A stretch of 64,000 nt of DNA, taken from the NCBI RefSeq assembly GCF_000374365.1, contig NZ_KB894122.1, positions 1-64,000 of the forward strand, in the 5' to 3' direction. Position 1 is the stretch's first letter; each line of letters opens with the position of its first letter. Below the pieces are notes generated by a model that saw nothing but the letters and a program-made list of their open reading frames with translations, searched no databases and was not told the DNA's origin. Both the position numbers and the translations under genes were made by a program. Source of the stretch: Bacteroides gallinarum DSM 18171 = JCM 13658 (lineage in GTDB: Bacteria > Bacteroidota > Bacteroidia > Bacteroidales > Bacteroidaceae). Below, piece after piece: positions 51,879 through 60,989 of the stretch.

Positions 51879-53411
51879 TTACTTCTTCATTTTCACCTCA
51901 TATAAATCGCTCCGGCGGTCTTTCAGGTTACGGACACTGCCGTAAGTATGCAACTCGTTCAGCAAATCCAAGTCTACGTCGGACACGAGAATCATCTCCG
52001 TATTCGGAGTCGCCTCGGCACGTTTGCCGTCGGTAGGGAAAGCGAAGTCGCAGGGAGTGAACACACCCGACTGGGCATACTGTATATCCATATTGTGTAC
52101 CCGGGGCAGATTGCCCACACTGCCGGCTATGACTACGAAACACTCGTTCTCGATAGCGCGGGCATGAGCGCACACCTTAACGCGCGAGTAAGCATTCTGC
52201 GTATCGGTAAGGAACGGAACGAACAATATCTGCATCCCCTGGTCTGCCATGATACGCGACAGCTCCGGAAATTCCACATCATAACATATCAGCACACCGA
52301 TTTTCGCACAATCCGTATCGAACGTTTGCAGAGATTTGCCGCCGCTCAACCCCCAGCTCTTTATCTCGTCGGGAGTAACATGTATCTTTTCGTACATTTC
52401 GTAAGTCCCGTCGCGGCGGCATAGGAACCCCACGTTATACAAACGCCCGTCCTCCTTGATAAGAGGCATACTACCCGTAATGATATTGATATTGTAACTG
52501 ATAGCCAGCTTCACGAAACGCTCCCTTATCTCGTCGGTATAAGCGGCAAGCCCGCGGATAGCCTCCGATTCGCCCTCATTATTGAACTTTGCCATTAACG
52601 GCGCGTTGAAGTATTCGGGGAAAAGCACGAAGTCGCTCTTATAGTCCGATACGGCATCCACGAAAAACTCCACCTGCTCGAACAAGTCGTCCAGCGTCTT
52701 GTAAGTACGCATCTGCCACTGCACCAGCCCTACGCGCACCGTAGTCTTGGGGCTGATATACTCCTGCGTGGGCGGTTGATAATAAATATTGTCCCATTGC
52801 AAGAGACAAGCATAATGCTTGGACTCCTCGTCGTTGGGCAAATAATTGCGCATCACCTTACGCACATGGAAATCATTGCTCAGTTGGAACGTCAGCACCG
52901 GGTCGTATATCTCCTTCTGTCTTACCTTGTCGATATACTCCTTCGGACGCATATGGTCGGCATACTTATGATAGTTCGGGATACGCCCGCCGAACATGAT
53001 AGCCTTCAAGTTCAGCGTTTCGCATATTTCCTTACGGTACTCATACATACGGCGTGCCAGGCGCAGCCCGCGATATTGAGGGTGGATAAACACCTCGATA
53101 CCGTAGAGAATGTTCCCCTGCGGATTGTGCGTGTTGAAAGTCTCCTTCCCCGTAACCTGGGCATAAGTATGATCGTTCTTCACATCATCATAATTCACGA
53201 TAATGGAAAGAGCGCACCCCACAATCTTCTCATCCACCACTGTCACAATCTGCCCCTCCGGAAAAATACGGATAAGCTTTTCTATCTGCTTGTGTGTCCA
53301 GAACACATCGCTGCCGTCCGAATAAACACGCGTGAATGACTGCGCCAACTGGTCGTAATCATCTATCTGCAAATTACGAATCTGCACCTTATTGATTTTC
53401 ATTTCGTCCAT
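51879..53411 (-). CDS. GNAT acetyltransferase fused to a carbon-nitrogen hydrolase
   Basis: A 510-residue two-domain protein (Met at 53402 also possible). The N-terminal about 200 residues are a GNAT domain (IFPEGQIVTVVDEKIVGCALSII, GIEVFIHPQYRGLRLARRMYEYRKEI with the acetyl-CoA loop). From about 225 a nitrilase-superfamily domain follows with the Glu-Lys-Cys triad: LFPEYF (Glu), EKIHVTPDE (Lys) and VLICYDVEFPE (Cys). The hydrolase half would cleave an amide or nitrile. The fusion is known in bacteria, but its substrate is unknown. Confidence 0.92.
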   Translation of the reverse strand: MDEMKINKVQIRNLQIDDYDQLAQSFTRVYSDGSDVFWTHKQIEKLIRIFPEGQIVTVVDEKIVGCALSIIVNYDDVKNDHTYAQVTGKETFNTHNPQGNILYGIEVFIHPQYRGLRLARRMYEYRKEICETLNLKAIMFGGRIPNYHKYADHMRPKEYIDKVRQKEIYDPVLTFQLSNDFHVRKVMRNYLPNDEESKHYACLLQWDNIYYQPPTQEYISPKTTVRVGLVQWQMRTYKTLDDLFEQVEFFVDAVSDYKSDFVLFPEYFNAPLMAKFNNEGESEAIRGLAAYTDEIRERFVKLAISYNINIITGSMPLIKEDGRLYNVGFLCRRDGTYEMYEKIHVTPDEIKSWGLSGGKSLQTFDTDCAKIGVLICYDVEFPELSRIMADQGMQILFVPFLTDTQNAYSRVKVCAHARAIENECFVVIAGSVGNLPRVHNMDIQYAQSGVFTPCDFAFPTDGKRAEATPNTEMILVSDVDLDLLNELHTYGSVRNLKDRRSDLYEVKMKK

Positions 53412-53506
53412 AATCTGTGTCGTTACCTTATTGATTTTAAACGGCGCAAAGTTACGTTTTTACCCGCACATTCGTTTTTCCGGCAATATTTTTTTCAAGA
53501 AAAATT

Positions 53507-53548
53507 AAAGGCCATGCGATGTCCGTTCCCCGAACCGCATAGCCTCTA
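53507..53548. terminator. Hairpin between xylE and the nitrilase fusion gene
   Basis: AGGCCATGCG and CGCATAGCCT pair around a 22-base loop, close behind the xylE stop (minus strand) and upstream of the nitrilase gene. Confidence 0.55.
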
Positions 53549-53587
53549 ATCTTCCATATCCAATCTCTAATCCCTCTTCCGGACTAC

Positions 53588-55069
53588 TCAACTGTTTTTC
53601 TTTTTCTTCCAGAGCTTAGTCATATCCTCCAAAGTCTTTCCCTTCGTTTCGGGCACAAGCTTCCATACGAAGATAGCGGCTACCACACAGATGATGCCAT
53701 AAAGAGCATATGCAAACATATGGCCGAACTTATCGCCCATTTCTCCCAGCCGCATATTGTACATAGGCAGGAAAGTAGATGAAACGATGAAGTTGAAAAT
53801 CCACTGGAACGCCACAGCGATAGCCACTGCCGCGCCGCGAATAGTATTCGGGAAGATTTCGGCAATCAGCACCCAGCAGATAGGACCCCAACTGAACATA
53901 AACGAAGCACTGTAAATCATAATGCTGATAACAGATACCACGGCAGGAAGCCCCGTTACTATGTTGCAGAGCGCTACGCCGAACGCACCCACCGCCATAC
54001 CGATAGAACCGGAAATAAGCAACGGCTTACGCCCCCATTTCTCGACGGTGAATACAGCCAGCAAAGTAAACAAGATGTTCACGACACCCATAAGCACAGT
54101 CTGCACCATCGGGTTAGCCATACCCATTGTATCGAATATGCGCGGAGCGAAATAAAGCACGGCATTGATACCCACAGCCTGCTGGAATACACTCAACATG
54201 ATACCGATGAAGATAACCATCCAGCCGTAAGTAAACAACCTTTCGGTCTTTTCCTCGGTAGTAGCCTTGATTTCCGCCAGGATAACCTTGGCCTGCGCCG
54301 CACCGTTGATACGGCTCAACACATTCAGCGCCTTCTCATCCTTGCCCGACATGGCGAGATAACGCGGCGTCTCGGGAACCAGCAATACCAGCAAGGCGAA
54401 CAGACCGGCAGGCACAGCCTCGCTGACGAACATCAGGCGCCAGCCGGTTTCCGTAGTCCATGCCGCAGCCTCGGGATTCATTATCTGATTTACACCGTTC
54501 ACCAAGTCTATCACCGGATTGGCATGACTGCCCAAAATCAGGAAATTCACGAAGTAAACCACCAACTGACCGAAGATAATGGCAAACTGATTCCACGACA
54601 CCAGCGTACCGCGGATATTGCTCGGAGCTATCTCGGCGATATACATCGGGCAGATAGCCGATGCCAGCCCTACGCCCACACCTCCCAATACACGGTAAAA
54701 GTTGAACGCAATCAAAAGCGGATAAGAAGGAACACCGTGCTCAAAGAACAAGAACTCGGGATAATACGAACCCATTGCCGACAGGAAAAACAATATACCC
54801 GCCAGAAACAGCGAATTTTTACGCCCCAGCCTGGAGGCGAAAAAGCCGGAAATGGCACTACCTATGATACAACCTATCAGTGCACTGGACGAAGTGATGC
54901 CGTGAATCGCGTCTGTGTATTCGAAATCGGCTCCCATAAAAAACGCCTGAAGCCCTTTTTCGGCGCCGGAGATAACCGCCGTATCGTAACCGAAAAGCAA
55001 GCCGCCGATAACAGCTACGAGTACGATAGAGAAGAGATAGATTTTACTACCTTTTTCTGTATAATTCAT
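53588..55069 (-). CDS. xylE: Xylose:H+ symporter, sugar-porter MFS family
   Basis: A 493-residue carrier with 12 membrane helices and the sugar-porter signatures: GYDTAVISGAEKGLQ, SRLGRKNSLFLAG, YIAEIAPSNIRGTLVSWNQF, PETPRYLAMSG, AVLYFAPRIF, GRKPLLISG and PETKGKTLEDMTKLW. It would import D-xylose across the inner membrane with a proton. It is the last gene of the xylose operon; a stem-loop separates it from xylA, which may lower its expression relative to xylA. Confidence 0.93.
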   Translation of the reverse strand: MNYTEKGSKIYLFSIVLVAVIGGLLFGYDTAVISGAEKGLQAFFMGADFEYTDAIHGITSSSALIGCIIGSAISGFFASRLGRKNSLFLAGILFFLSAMGSYYPEFLFFEHGVPSYPLLIAFNFYRVLGGVGVGLASAICPMYIAEIAPSNIRGTLVSWNQFAIIFGQLVVYFVNFLILGSHANPVIDLVNGVNQIMNPEAAAWTTETGWRLMFVSEAVPAGLFALLVLLVPETPRYLAMSGKDEKALNVLSRINGAAQAKVILAEIKATTEEKTERLFTYGWMVIFIGIMLSVFQQAVGINAVLYFAPRIFDTMGMANPMVQTVLMGVVNILFTLLAVFTVEKWGRKPLLISGSIGMAVGAFGVALCNIVTGLPAVVSVISIMIYSASFMFSWGPICWVLIAEIFPNTIRGAAVAIAVAFQWIFNFIVSSTFLPMYNMRLGEMGDKFGHMFAYALYGIICVVAAIFVWKLVPETKGKTLEDMTKLWKKKKNS

Positions 55070-55104
55070 GATATAATTAGATTAGGGGGAAATAAACAAC
55101 GATA

Positions 55105-55188
55105 GTGATTAATGAATCAGTGATTTGTTCATAAAGCCGCGCCGGAAAGCCGCAAGCGATGCAAGCAAATCACTGAAACACTAATCAC
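55105..55188. repeat. Stem-loop between xylA and xylE
   Basis: GTGATTAATGAATCAGTGATTTG (first 20: GTGATTAATGAATCAGTGAT) at 55105 pairs with its near-complement ending at 55188, arms about 23 bases. It may differentially stabilise or terminate the xylBA transcript ahead of xylE. Confidence 0.65.
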
Positions 55189-55201
55189 CGATTACCGGTT
55201 A

Positions 55202-56518
55202 TCAGCAATACATATTTACGATTGCCTCGTACAATTCCTGCTTACCGCTGGTTTGTTTCGGCTCACCGTTAGCCTTGGCATAAGCAACCACATCTTCCAG
55301 CGTCAGCTTGCCTTCCTCGAACTCCTTACCCTTGCCGCTGTCGAACGAAGCATAACGCTCTGCAAGCATTTTCTTGTACGGAGACTCCTCGAGCAACTTC
55401 GCAGCACTCTCCAGCGCACGAGCCATTACATCCATGCCGGCGATGTGAGCGATGAAAATATCCTCCAGGTCGGTAGAGTTACGGCGCGTCTTGGCGTCGA
55501 AGTTCGTACCGCCGTTACCGAAACCACCGTTGCGGATAACCTGCATCATAGCCTGTGTCAGTTCGTAGTTGTCGATAGGGAACTGGTCGGTATCCCAGCC
55601 ATTCTGGTAGTCGCCGCGGTTAGCGTCGATAGAGCCCAGCATACCGTTATCCACGGCTACCGCAAGTTCGTGTTCGAACGTATGGCCGGCAAGAGTGGCA
55701 TGGTTCACTTCGATATTCACCTTGAAATCCTTATCCAGATTGTGAGCCTTCAAGAAGCCGATAACCGTCTCGGTATCCACATCGTACTGATGCTTGGTCG
55801 GCTCCATAGGCTTCGGTTCGATGAGGAACGTACCCTTGAAGCCGCGGGCACGGGCATAGTCGCGGGCAATAGTCAACATCTGTGCCAAGTGTTCCTTCTC
55901 ACGCTTCTGGTCGGTGTTCAGCAAAGACATATACCCTTCGCGTCCGCCCCAGAACACATAGTTGGAACCGCCCAGCTCGATAGTAGCGTCGATAGCATTC
56001 TTAATCTGGACAGCAGCGCGGGCTACTACGTCGAAATCGGGGTTGGTGGCAGCACCGTTCATATAACGTGCATGACCGAATACGTTGGCAGTACCCCACA
56101 ACAGCTTGATACCTGTTTCCGCCTGTTTCTGCTTGGCGTAAGCCACGATAGCCTTCAGGTTAGCCTCATATTCTTCGATAGTGTCCGCTTCCTCGCAAAG
56201 GTCTACATCGTGGAAACAGTAATATTCGATACCCATTTTCTGCATGAACTCGAAACCAGCATCCATTTTATTCTTGGCAGCCTGCACCTTGTCGGGGTCA
56301 CCGTTCCAGGGGAACTTCTTCGTACCGCCGCCAAACTGGTCGCCGCCTTCTGCGCAGAGCGTGTGCCACCATGCCATAGAGAACTTCAACCAATCTTTCA
56401 TCTTCTTACCCATGATAACCTTCTCCGCATCGTAATAGCGGAAAGCCATAGGGTTCTTACTTTCTTTACCTTCGAATTTAATTTTTCCTATTCCGGGAAA
56501 ATACTCTTTTGTTGCCAT
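55202..56518 (-). CDS. xylA: Xylose isomerase
   Basis: A 438-residue enzyme that converts D-xylose to D-xylulose. The start [16 protein letters not shown] is that of Bacteroides XylA. The catalytic His is in [10 protein letters not shown] (about 103), the metal ligands in [35 protein letters not shown] and [19 protein letters not shown]. Length and motifs are those of class II isomerases. Encoded downstream of xylB with a 219-base gap that holds repeats. Confidence 0.97.
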   Translation of the reverse strand: MATKEYFPGIGKIKFEGKESKNPMAFRYYDAEKVIMGKKMKDWLKFSMAWWHTLCAEGGDQFGGGTKKFPWNGDPDKVQAAKNKMDAGFEFMQKMGIEYYCFHDVDLCEEADTIEEYEANLKAIVAYAKQKQAETGIKLLWGTANVFGHARYMNGAATNPDFDVVARAAVQIKNAIDATIELGGSNYVFWGGREGYMSLLNTDQKREKEHLAQMLTIARDYARARGFKGTFLIEPKPMEPTKHQYDVDTETVIGFLKAHNLDKDFKVNIEVNHATLAGHTFEHELAVAVDNGMLGSIDANRGDYQNGWDTDQFPIDNYELTQAMMQVIRNGGFGNGGTNFDAKTRRNSTDLEDIFIAHIAGMDVMARALESAAKLLEESPYKKMLAERYASFDSGKGKEFEEGKLTLEDVVAYAKANGEPKQTSGKQELYEAIVNMYC

Positions 56519-56599
56519 AATTCTAATTATTTTAAAGGGTTAATGTATTGTATTCATGTCCTGCGGTTTACAGTTTATAAACCCCCGTTCGTTATTTCT

Positions 56600-56737
56600 A
56601 AATAATCGCAATTACTGCATCGCTATCTGTTACTATTACAGTATCATTACAGTATCGCTATCTGTTGCAACTACAACCGCTATCTGCTGTAATTGCTGCA
56701 TCACTCTGTACTATTACAGTATCACTATCTTCTGCAA
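56600..56737. repeat. Imperfect repeat cluster between xylB and xylA
   Basis: Copies of ACTATTACAGTATCACTATC and CGCTATCTGTTGC-like units recur about four times within 140 bases. No gene or promoter is visible. It may form several stem-loops in the xylB-xylA transcript. Confidence 0.55.
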
Positions 56738-58225
56738 TTACCTCATACTCTCCTCCAAGTAATGCTTCCAACGCGCATACGCATCTGCATAAGCCTGGCG
56801 GTCGCGCGGCTTCGGCTCGATGATTTCCAGCTTCTCCAACGTAGCAAAAGCCTCGTTGTTGTCCTTGTAGATACCCGCGCCTATGCCCGCGCCTTTGGCA
56901 GCGCCTACCGAGCCGTCCGTATCGTAAAGCTCGATTACCGCTCCCGTTACCCCTGCCAGCGTCTCGCGGAATAGCGGGCTGAGGAACATATTCGCCTTGC
57001 CCGCATGGATTTTCTGCACGGGGATACCCATTTGCTCCATAATGTCGATACCGTATTTAAAGGAGAACACGATACCCTCTTGCGCCGCACGGATAATATG
57101 CTGCTTGCCATGCTGGTTGAAGTTGATACCCTGCACGGAACACCCCGTCTCCTTGTTCTCCAACATACGTTCGGCGCCGTTGCCGAAAGGCAAGATGCTG
57201 ATACCCGCACTACCGATAGGAGCTTGTGCGGCAAGGACATTCATATCATTGTAAGAAATCCCCTCCGGAGCCACAGTACGTTTTATCCACGAATTGAGAA
57301 TACCCGTGCCGTTGATACACAAAAGAACGCCCAAACGCGTCTGCTCCGCCGTATGATTGACATGTGCAAAAGTGTTGACGCGCGATTTCGGGTCGTAATT
57401 CACCTCGCCGTTCACACCGTAAACCACTCCCGACGTACCTGCCGTAGAAGCGATTTCGCCGGGGTTGAACACATTCAGCGACAGAGCGTTGTTGGGCTGG
57501 TCGCCGGCGCGGTACGTTATAGGCGTACCCTCCTTCAAGCCCAGCTCCTGTGCAGCCGCGGCGTTTACACGCCCCTGCTCGGAGAAAGTAGGCATGATGT
57601 CGGCTATCAGAGAGTGGTCGAAACCGTAATACCTCATCAGGAAATCGGCTACGCAACCGTTCTTGAAATCCCAGAACATACCCTCCGACAAGCCCGATAC
57701 CGTAGTGCAAATCGTGCCGCTCAATTTCATCGCGATGTAATCGCCCGGCAACATAATCTTGTATATCCTTTCGTACACGGAAGGCTCGTTCTCCTTTATC
57801 CACGCAAGCTTGGAAGCCGTGAAATTACCCGGAGAATTCAGCAGATGCGACAGGCACATCTCCTCTCCCAGCGTTTCGAACGCCTTTTGCCCGTACGGAA
57901 CGGCTCTGGAATCGCACCATATAATTGCAGGACGTAGCACCTTCTGCTCTTTATCCACGCACACCAACCCGTGCATCTGGTAAGAGATGCCGATAGCCTT
58001 GATATCCGCCGCATCCGCATGCGACTCCTCCAATACAGCCTGCGTTGCCAGTTTCAGGTTTTCCCACCAATTCTCCGGATTCTGTTCTGCCCAACCCGGT
58101 TTTACAGCGATAATCTCCGCTTCCGTTTTCGGAAAGAATGCGGAAGATACGCATTTACCGCTTTCTGCGTTTACTAAACTCGCTTTTACGGACGAGCTGC
58201 CGATGTCATAACCTAATAAATACAT
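56738..58225 (-). CDS. xylB: Xylulokinase
   Basis: A 495-residue FGGY-family kinase that phosphorylates D-xylulose to xylulose 5-phosphate. The phosphate-binding GYDIGSSSVKASL opens the protein; GISYQMHGLVCVD, WCDSRAV and GDYIAMKLSGTICTT follow. In the C-terminal half GTSGVVYGV, RAAQEGIVFSFKYG and HAGKANMFLSPLFRETLAG complete the ATP and FGGY signatures. The length is normal. It is the second gene of the operon, after the regulator. Confidence 0.96.
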   Translation of the reverse strand: MYLLGYDIGSSSVKASLVNAESGKCVSSAFFPKTEAEIIAVKPGWAEQNPENWWENLKLATQAVLEESHADAADIKAIGISYQMHGLVCVDKEQKVLRPAIIWCDSRAVPYGQKAFETLGEEMCLSHLLNSPGNFTASKLAWIKENEPSVYERIYKIMLPGDYIAMKLSGTICTTVSGLSEGMFWDFKNGCVADFLMRYYGFDHSLIADIMPTFSEQGRVNAAAAQELGLKEGTPITYRAGDQPNNALSLNVFNPGEIASTAGTSGVVYGVNGEVNYDPKSRVNTFAHVNHTAEQTRLGVLLCINGTGILNSWIKRTVAPEGISYNDMNVLAAQAPIGSAGISILPFGNGAERMLENKETGCSVQGINFNQHGKQHIIRAAQEGIVFSFKYGIDIMEQMGIPVQKIHAGKANMFLSPLFRETLAGVTGAVIELYDTDGSVGAAKGAGIGAGIYKDNNEAFATLEKLEIIEPKPRDRQAYADAYARWKHYLEESMR

Positions 58226-58344
58226 AATTAAAGATATATGATTTACGATTTATAATTCATGTTCCTTTCTTGCAATTCATGTTCCTTTCGAAAGAGACTT
58301 CATGCTATTCGAAAGAGACTTTATGATTTCAAATCATACCCTTC

Positions 58345-59076
58345 TCACCGCCTTACTTTATTGTATATCTTCTTATCGAAGCGGTAGTACCGTGCCGCCC
58401 GGTGAGCAACACCCTGCTGCTTCTCCTCCAGCGGAACCACGTACTCCATAAGGGCAATTTTCTTGTGGAAATTACGCACGTCTATCTGCTTGCCGTATAA
58501 CAGCTCGTACAAAGTGCGTAACTGGGAAGCAGTGAATTTGCGCGGCAATAAGTCGAACAGCGAAGACGGATTGAACTCGATATACTGGCGGATGTACGTC
58601 ATTGCCTCCTTTATAATAAGGTTATGGTCGAAAGCCAGCGCCTTGATATCCGGCAGGGCTACCCAGCTTGCCATATAATCGTCCAGGTCGCGGTTCAGCG
58701 TGCGGTCTATCTTTACGAGCGAAAGGTAAGCTATCGTAACGATGCGCTCCACCTTGGACTGCATGGCACGCTCCAGCCAATGCACATCCTTCGGGTCTTT
58801 AGTGCGGTTCTTGGAACCGAAAGCCTTGAACTGCATCAGGCTCACATTCTTAAGCCCCGTCAGCTCGGTCAGCACCCGCTTGGCTGCCTCGTCCAAATCC
58901 TCGTCCATATAAATCAGGCTGCCGGGCAGTTTCATGTCGTGGAAGATTTCGCCCTCCTCCTCGCCCGCCCGCTTAATCAGCAGAACTTTCAGTTGCTCTC
59001 CGTCAAAACCAATCACTACACAATCTACGGAAATATGATTGTTTGCCAGCGGCATGTTATGTTCCATGTTTTGCAT
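58345..59076 (-). CDS. Nudix-type (NrtR-like) regulator of xylose use
   Basis: From the Met at 59076 the protein has 243 residues: a Nudix-fold domain (about 10-150, ISVDCVVIGFDGEQLKVLLIKR) and a C-terminal winged helix (FTASQLRTLYELLYGKQIDVRNFHKKIALMEYVVPL). The Nudix box is degenerate: G-x5-E is kept (GSLIYMDE) but the REUXEE part reads RVLTELTG, so hydrolysis is unlikely and sugar sensing is expected, as in the Bacteroides AraR-type regulators. The frame is open to 59127, but the promoter box at 59098-59105 lies inside that extension. It precedes xylB in the same direction and probably controls the operon. Confidence 0.88.
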   Translation of the reverse strand: MQNMEHNMPLANNHISVDCVVIGFDGEQLKVLLIKRAGEEEGEIFHDMKLPGSLIYMDEDLDEAAKRVLTELTGLKNVSLMQFKAFGSKNRTKDPKDVHWLERAMQSKVERIVTIAYLSLVKIDRTLNRDLDDYMASWVALPDIKALAFDHNLIIKEAMTYIRQYIEFNPSSLFDLLPRKFTASQLRTLYELLYGKQIDVRNFHKKIALMEYVVPLEEKQQGVAHRAARYYRFDKKIYNKVRR

Positions 59077-59097
59077 AATATTTATGTTTAAGCGCTG

Positions 59098-59105
59098 CAA
59101 ATATA
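59098..59105 (-). promoter_or_regulatory. -7 box of the xylose regulator/operon
   Basis: TATATTTG on the minus strand, 22 bases upstream of the Met at 59076. It sets the coding start. Confidence 0.6.
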
Positions 59106-59400
59106 ATGAGGTTTTTCTAATTCGCAATAGGCGGAAAGAATATTTTTATGATGTTATAAAGCATTATTTTTCAGATTACTACATATCGTATGTTTTACAA
59201 TATCAACTAACAGTGTTATCGTACTAAATACAATATGTACTGCAAGGCAGGTACGGCTATGGGTAATCGTAGCGGATACAATAACTATGAAGTGCTTAAT
59301 TTATAAGGATTTCGGCATGCGCCCCTCCACCCTAAGGCAAGGCTACATATTGTACTGCAAACGCATCGGATAAAAAAGGACATTGCACAAAAAACACCCG
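59106..59400. other. Divergent intergenic region upstream of xylose and fabD genes
   Basis: About 300 bases without a gene. ATATGTACTGCAA (about 59231-59245) and ATATTGTACTGCAA (about 59346-59360) are near-repeats in the same orientation and could be operator copies for the Nudix regulator; unproven. Confidence 0.4.
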
Positions 59401-59436
59401 TTTGTGCGGTGATTACCGGAAAAACCCCTACCTTTG
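59401..59436 (+). promoter_or_regulatory. Promoter of fabD
   Basis: TTTG at 59401-59404 and TACCTTTG at 59429-59436; the spacing of 24 is slightly long, the -7 box is a full match, 38 bases before the start. Confidence 0.55.
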
Positions 59437-59473
59437 CACCACTTTTTTAATTAAACACTAAAATTGAGTAAAT

Positions 59474-60361
59474 ATGAAAGCATTTGTATTTCCGGGTCAA
59501 GGCGCCCAGTTCGTAGGAATGGGAAAAGACCTGTACGAAAACTCGGCATTAGCCAAAGAACTCTTCGAGAAAGCGAATGATATCCTCGGATATCGCATTA
59601 CAGATATCATGTTCAACGGTACGGACGAAGATTTGCGCCAGACTAAGGTAACGCAGCCCGCCGTATTCCTCCACTCCGTAATCTCCGCACTCTGCATGGG
59701 CGACGATTTCAAGCCCGAGATGACTGCCGGCCACTCCCTGGGCGAGTTCTCCGCATTGGTAGCTGCCGGTGCGCTGAGCTTCGAGGACGGGTTGAAACTG
59801 GTGTATGCCCGTGCTATGGCAATGCAGAAAGCTTGCGAGGCACAGCCCTCCACTATGGCAGCCATTATAGCCCTGCCGGACGAGAAAGTAGAGGAAATCT
59901 GCGCACAGGTAAGCGCCGGAGGCGATGTATGCGTTGCCGCCAACTACAACTGCCCGGGACAAATCGTTATCTCCGGCTCTATCGAAGGTATCAATAAGGC
60001 ATGCGAGCTGATGAAAGCTGCCGGAGCCAAGCGCGCCCTGCCTCTGAAAGTAGGCGGCGCTTTCCACTCCCCGTTAATGGAACCTGCCAAAGTAGAGCTG
60101 GAAGCCGCTATCAACGCTACCGAAATCCATGCGCCGAAATGCCCGGTTTACCAGAATGTGGACGCCCTGCCCCACACCGACCCCGCTGAAATCAAGAAAA
60201 ACCTCGTAGCCCAACTGACGGCTTCCGTACGCTGGACGCAGACCGTGAAAAACATGGTTGCCGACGGCGCTACCGACTTTACCGAATGCGGTCCGGGTGC
60301 AGTCCTGCAAGGACTTATCAAGAAGATAGAAGGCGGCGTATCGGCACACGGCATAGCCTGA
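59474..60361 (+). CDS. fabD: Malonyl-CoA:ACP transacylase
   Basis: A 295-residue enzyme that loads malonyl onto acyl carrier protein for fatty-acid synthesis. The start AFVFPGQGAQFVGMGKDLY, the nucleophile in TAGHSLGEFSALVAAG (Ser about 89), the malonyl-binding Arg in YARAMAMQKA (about 115), the catalytic His in VGGAFHSPLMEPA (about 200) and the ending FTECGPGAVLQGLIKKI are all present. It is monocistronic, with its own promoter and a strong terminator. Confidence 0.97.
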   Translation: MKAFVFPGQGAQFVGMGKDLYENSALAKELFEKANDILGYRITDIMFNGTDEDLRQTKVTQPAVFLHSVISALCMGDDFKPEMTAGHSLGEFSALVAAGALSFEDGLKLVYARAMAMQKACEAQPSTMAAIIALPDEKVEEICAQVSAGGDVCVAANYNCPGQIVISGSIEGINKACELMKAAGAKRALPLKVGGAFHSPLMEPAKVELEAAINATEIHAPKCPVYQNVDALPHTDPAEIKKNLVAQLTASVRWTQTVKNMVADGATDFTECGPGAVLQGLIKKIEGGVSAHGIA

Positions 60362-60438
60362 CCCCATACGACAAATGGGGAGTGTGTCAAAACCAAAATG
60401 ACTACTCTTAAAAGTTACGGATTGTAACTATAATACCT

Positions 60439-60490
60439 GAAAGGGTCGTATCAAACTCCGTTTTGAGTAATGATACGACCCTTTCTTTAG
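60439..60490 (+). terminator. Terminator of fabD
   Basis: GAAAGGGTCGTATCA and TGATACGACCCTTTC form a 15-bp stem with inner AACTC/GAGTA-type pairing, followed by TTTAGTCTTTT. Confidence 0.85.
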
Positions 60491-60585
60491 TCTTTTAGAG
60501 TGCTCGAATTTCAAATTAAGGATGCTTTACGGGACTTCCATTCCGGCATACCAACTCTCCCTTACCAGAAAAAAAATCCCCTCCA

Positions 60586-60619
60586 TTTGTTTTTTATATC
60601 CTATTTTCCCTTACCTTTG
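60586..60619 (+). promoter_or_regulatory. Promoter of the thiamine operon
   Basis: TTTG at 60586-60589 and TACCTTTG at 60612-60619, directly before the riboswitch. Confidence 0.6.
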
Positions 60620-60630
60620 TCACCGTAAAG

Positions 60631-60705
60631 ACAAAGGGGTGCCCGTCCGGGCTGAGATTATACCCTCGAACCTGATGCAGTTAGTACTGCCGTAGGAATT
60701 GGATA
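60631..60705 (+). ncRNA. TPP riboswitch (THI element)
   Basis: The conserved thi-box sequence is clear: GGGGTGCCC, GGGCTGAGATTATACCC, GAACCTGATGCAGTTAGTAC and TGCCGTAGGAA. It binds thiamine pyrophosphate and lies between a promoter and thiS, so it should repress the operon when thiamine is plentiful. The 83 bases to the thiS start show no strong terminator, which points to control of translation start or another mode. Confidence 0.96.
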
Positions 60706-60787
60706 TTATTTTCTTCATAAAAACTTACCTCAACGGTACACTTCTTTGTATTTACTTCCATTGTTTTACTTAACGGAGAACGAACAA

Positions 60788-60985
60788 ATGAAAGTATCAA
60801 TCAACAACAAAGAAGTGGAAACTGCCGCCGCAACCCTTTTACAACTTACAGCAGAACTCTCCCTGCCGCCGCATGGCGTAGCCGTTGCCGTGAACAACAG
60901 CATGGTTCCGCGTACGGAGTGGGCGGACTATGCCCTGTCCGCAGGCATGTCTATCGTAATCATTAAAGCAGCCTGCGGAGGATAA
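60788..60985 (+). CDS. thiS: Sulfur carrier protein ThiS
   Basis: A 65-residue beta-grasp protein (start at the Met giving KVSINNKEVETAAATLLQLTAEL; the frame upstream is leader). It ends in ACGG, the Gly-Gly tail that is adenylated and then thiocarboxylated to carry sulfur to ThiG. VAVAVNNSMVPRTEWADYALSAGMSIVIIKAACGG is the usual C-terminal half. First gene of the operon, 4 bases before thiE. Confidence 0.95.
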   Translation: MKVSINNKEVETAAATLLQLTAELSLPPHGVAVAVNNSMVPRTEWADYALSAGMSIVIIKAACGG

Positions 60986-60989
60986 GAGT

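Noticed and set aside
55253-56605. 450-codon plus-strand frame opposite xylA
   Set aside because: Antisense shadow of xylose isomerase, whose motifs are complete.
53588-59076. Polysaccharide utilisation locus around the xylose genes
   Set aside because: No SusC/SusD pair, glycoside hydrolase or hybrid two-component gene is present; it is a plain monosaccharide operon.
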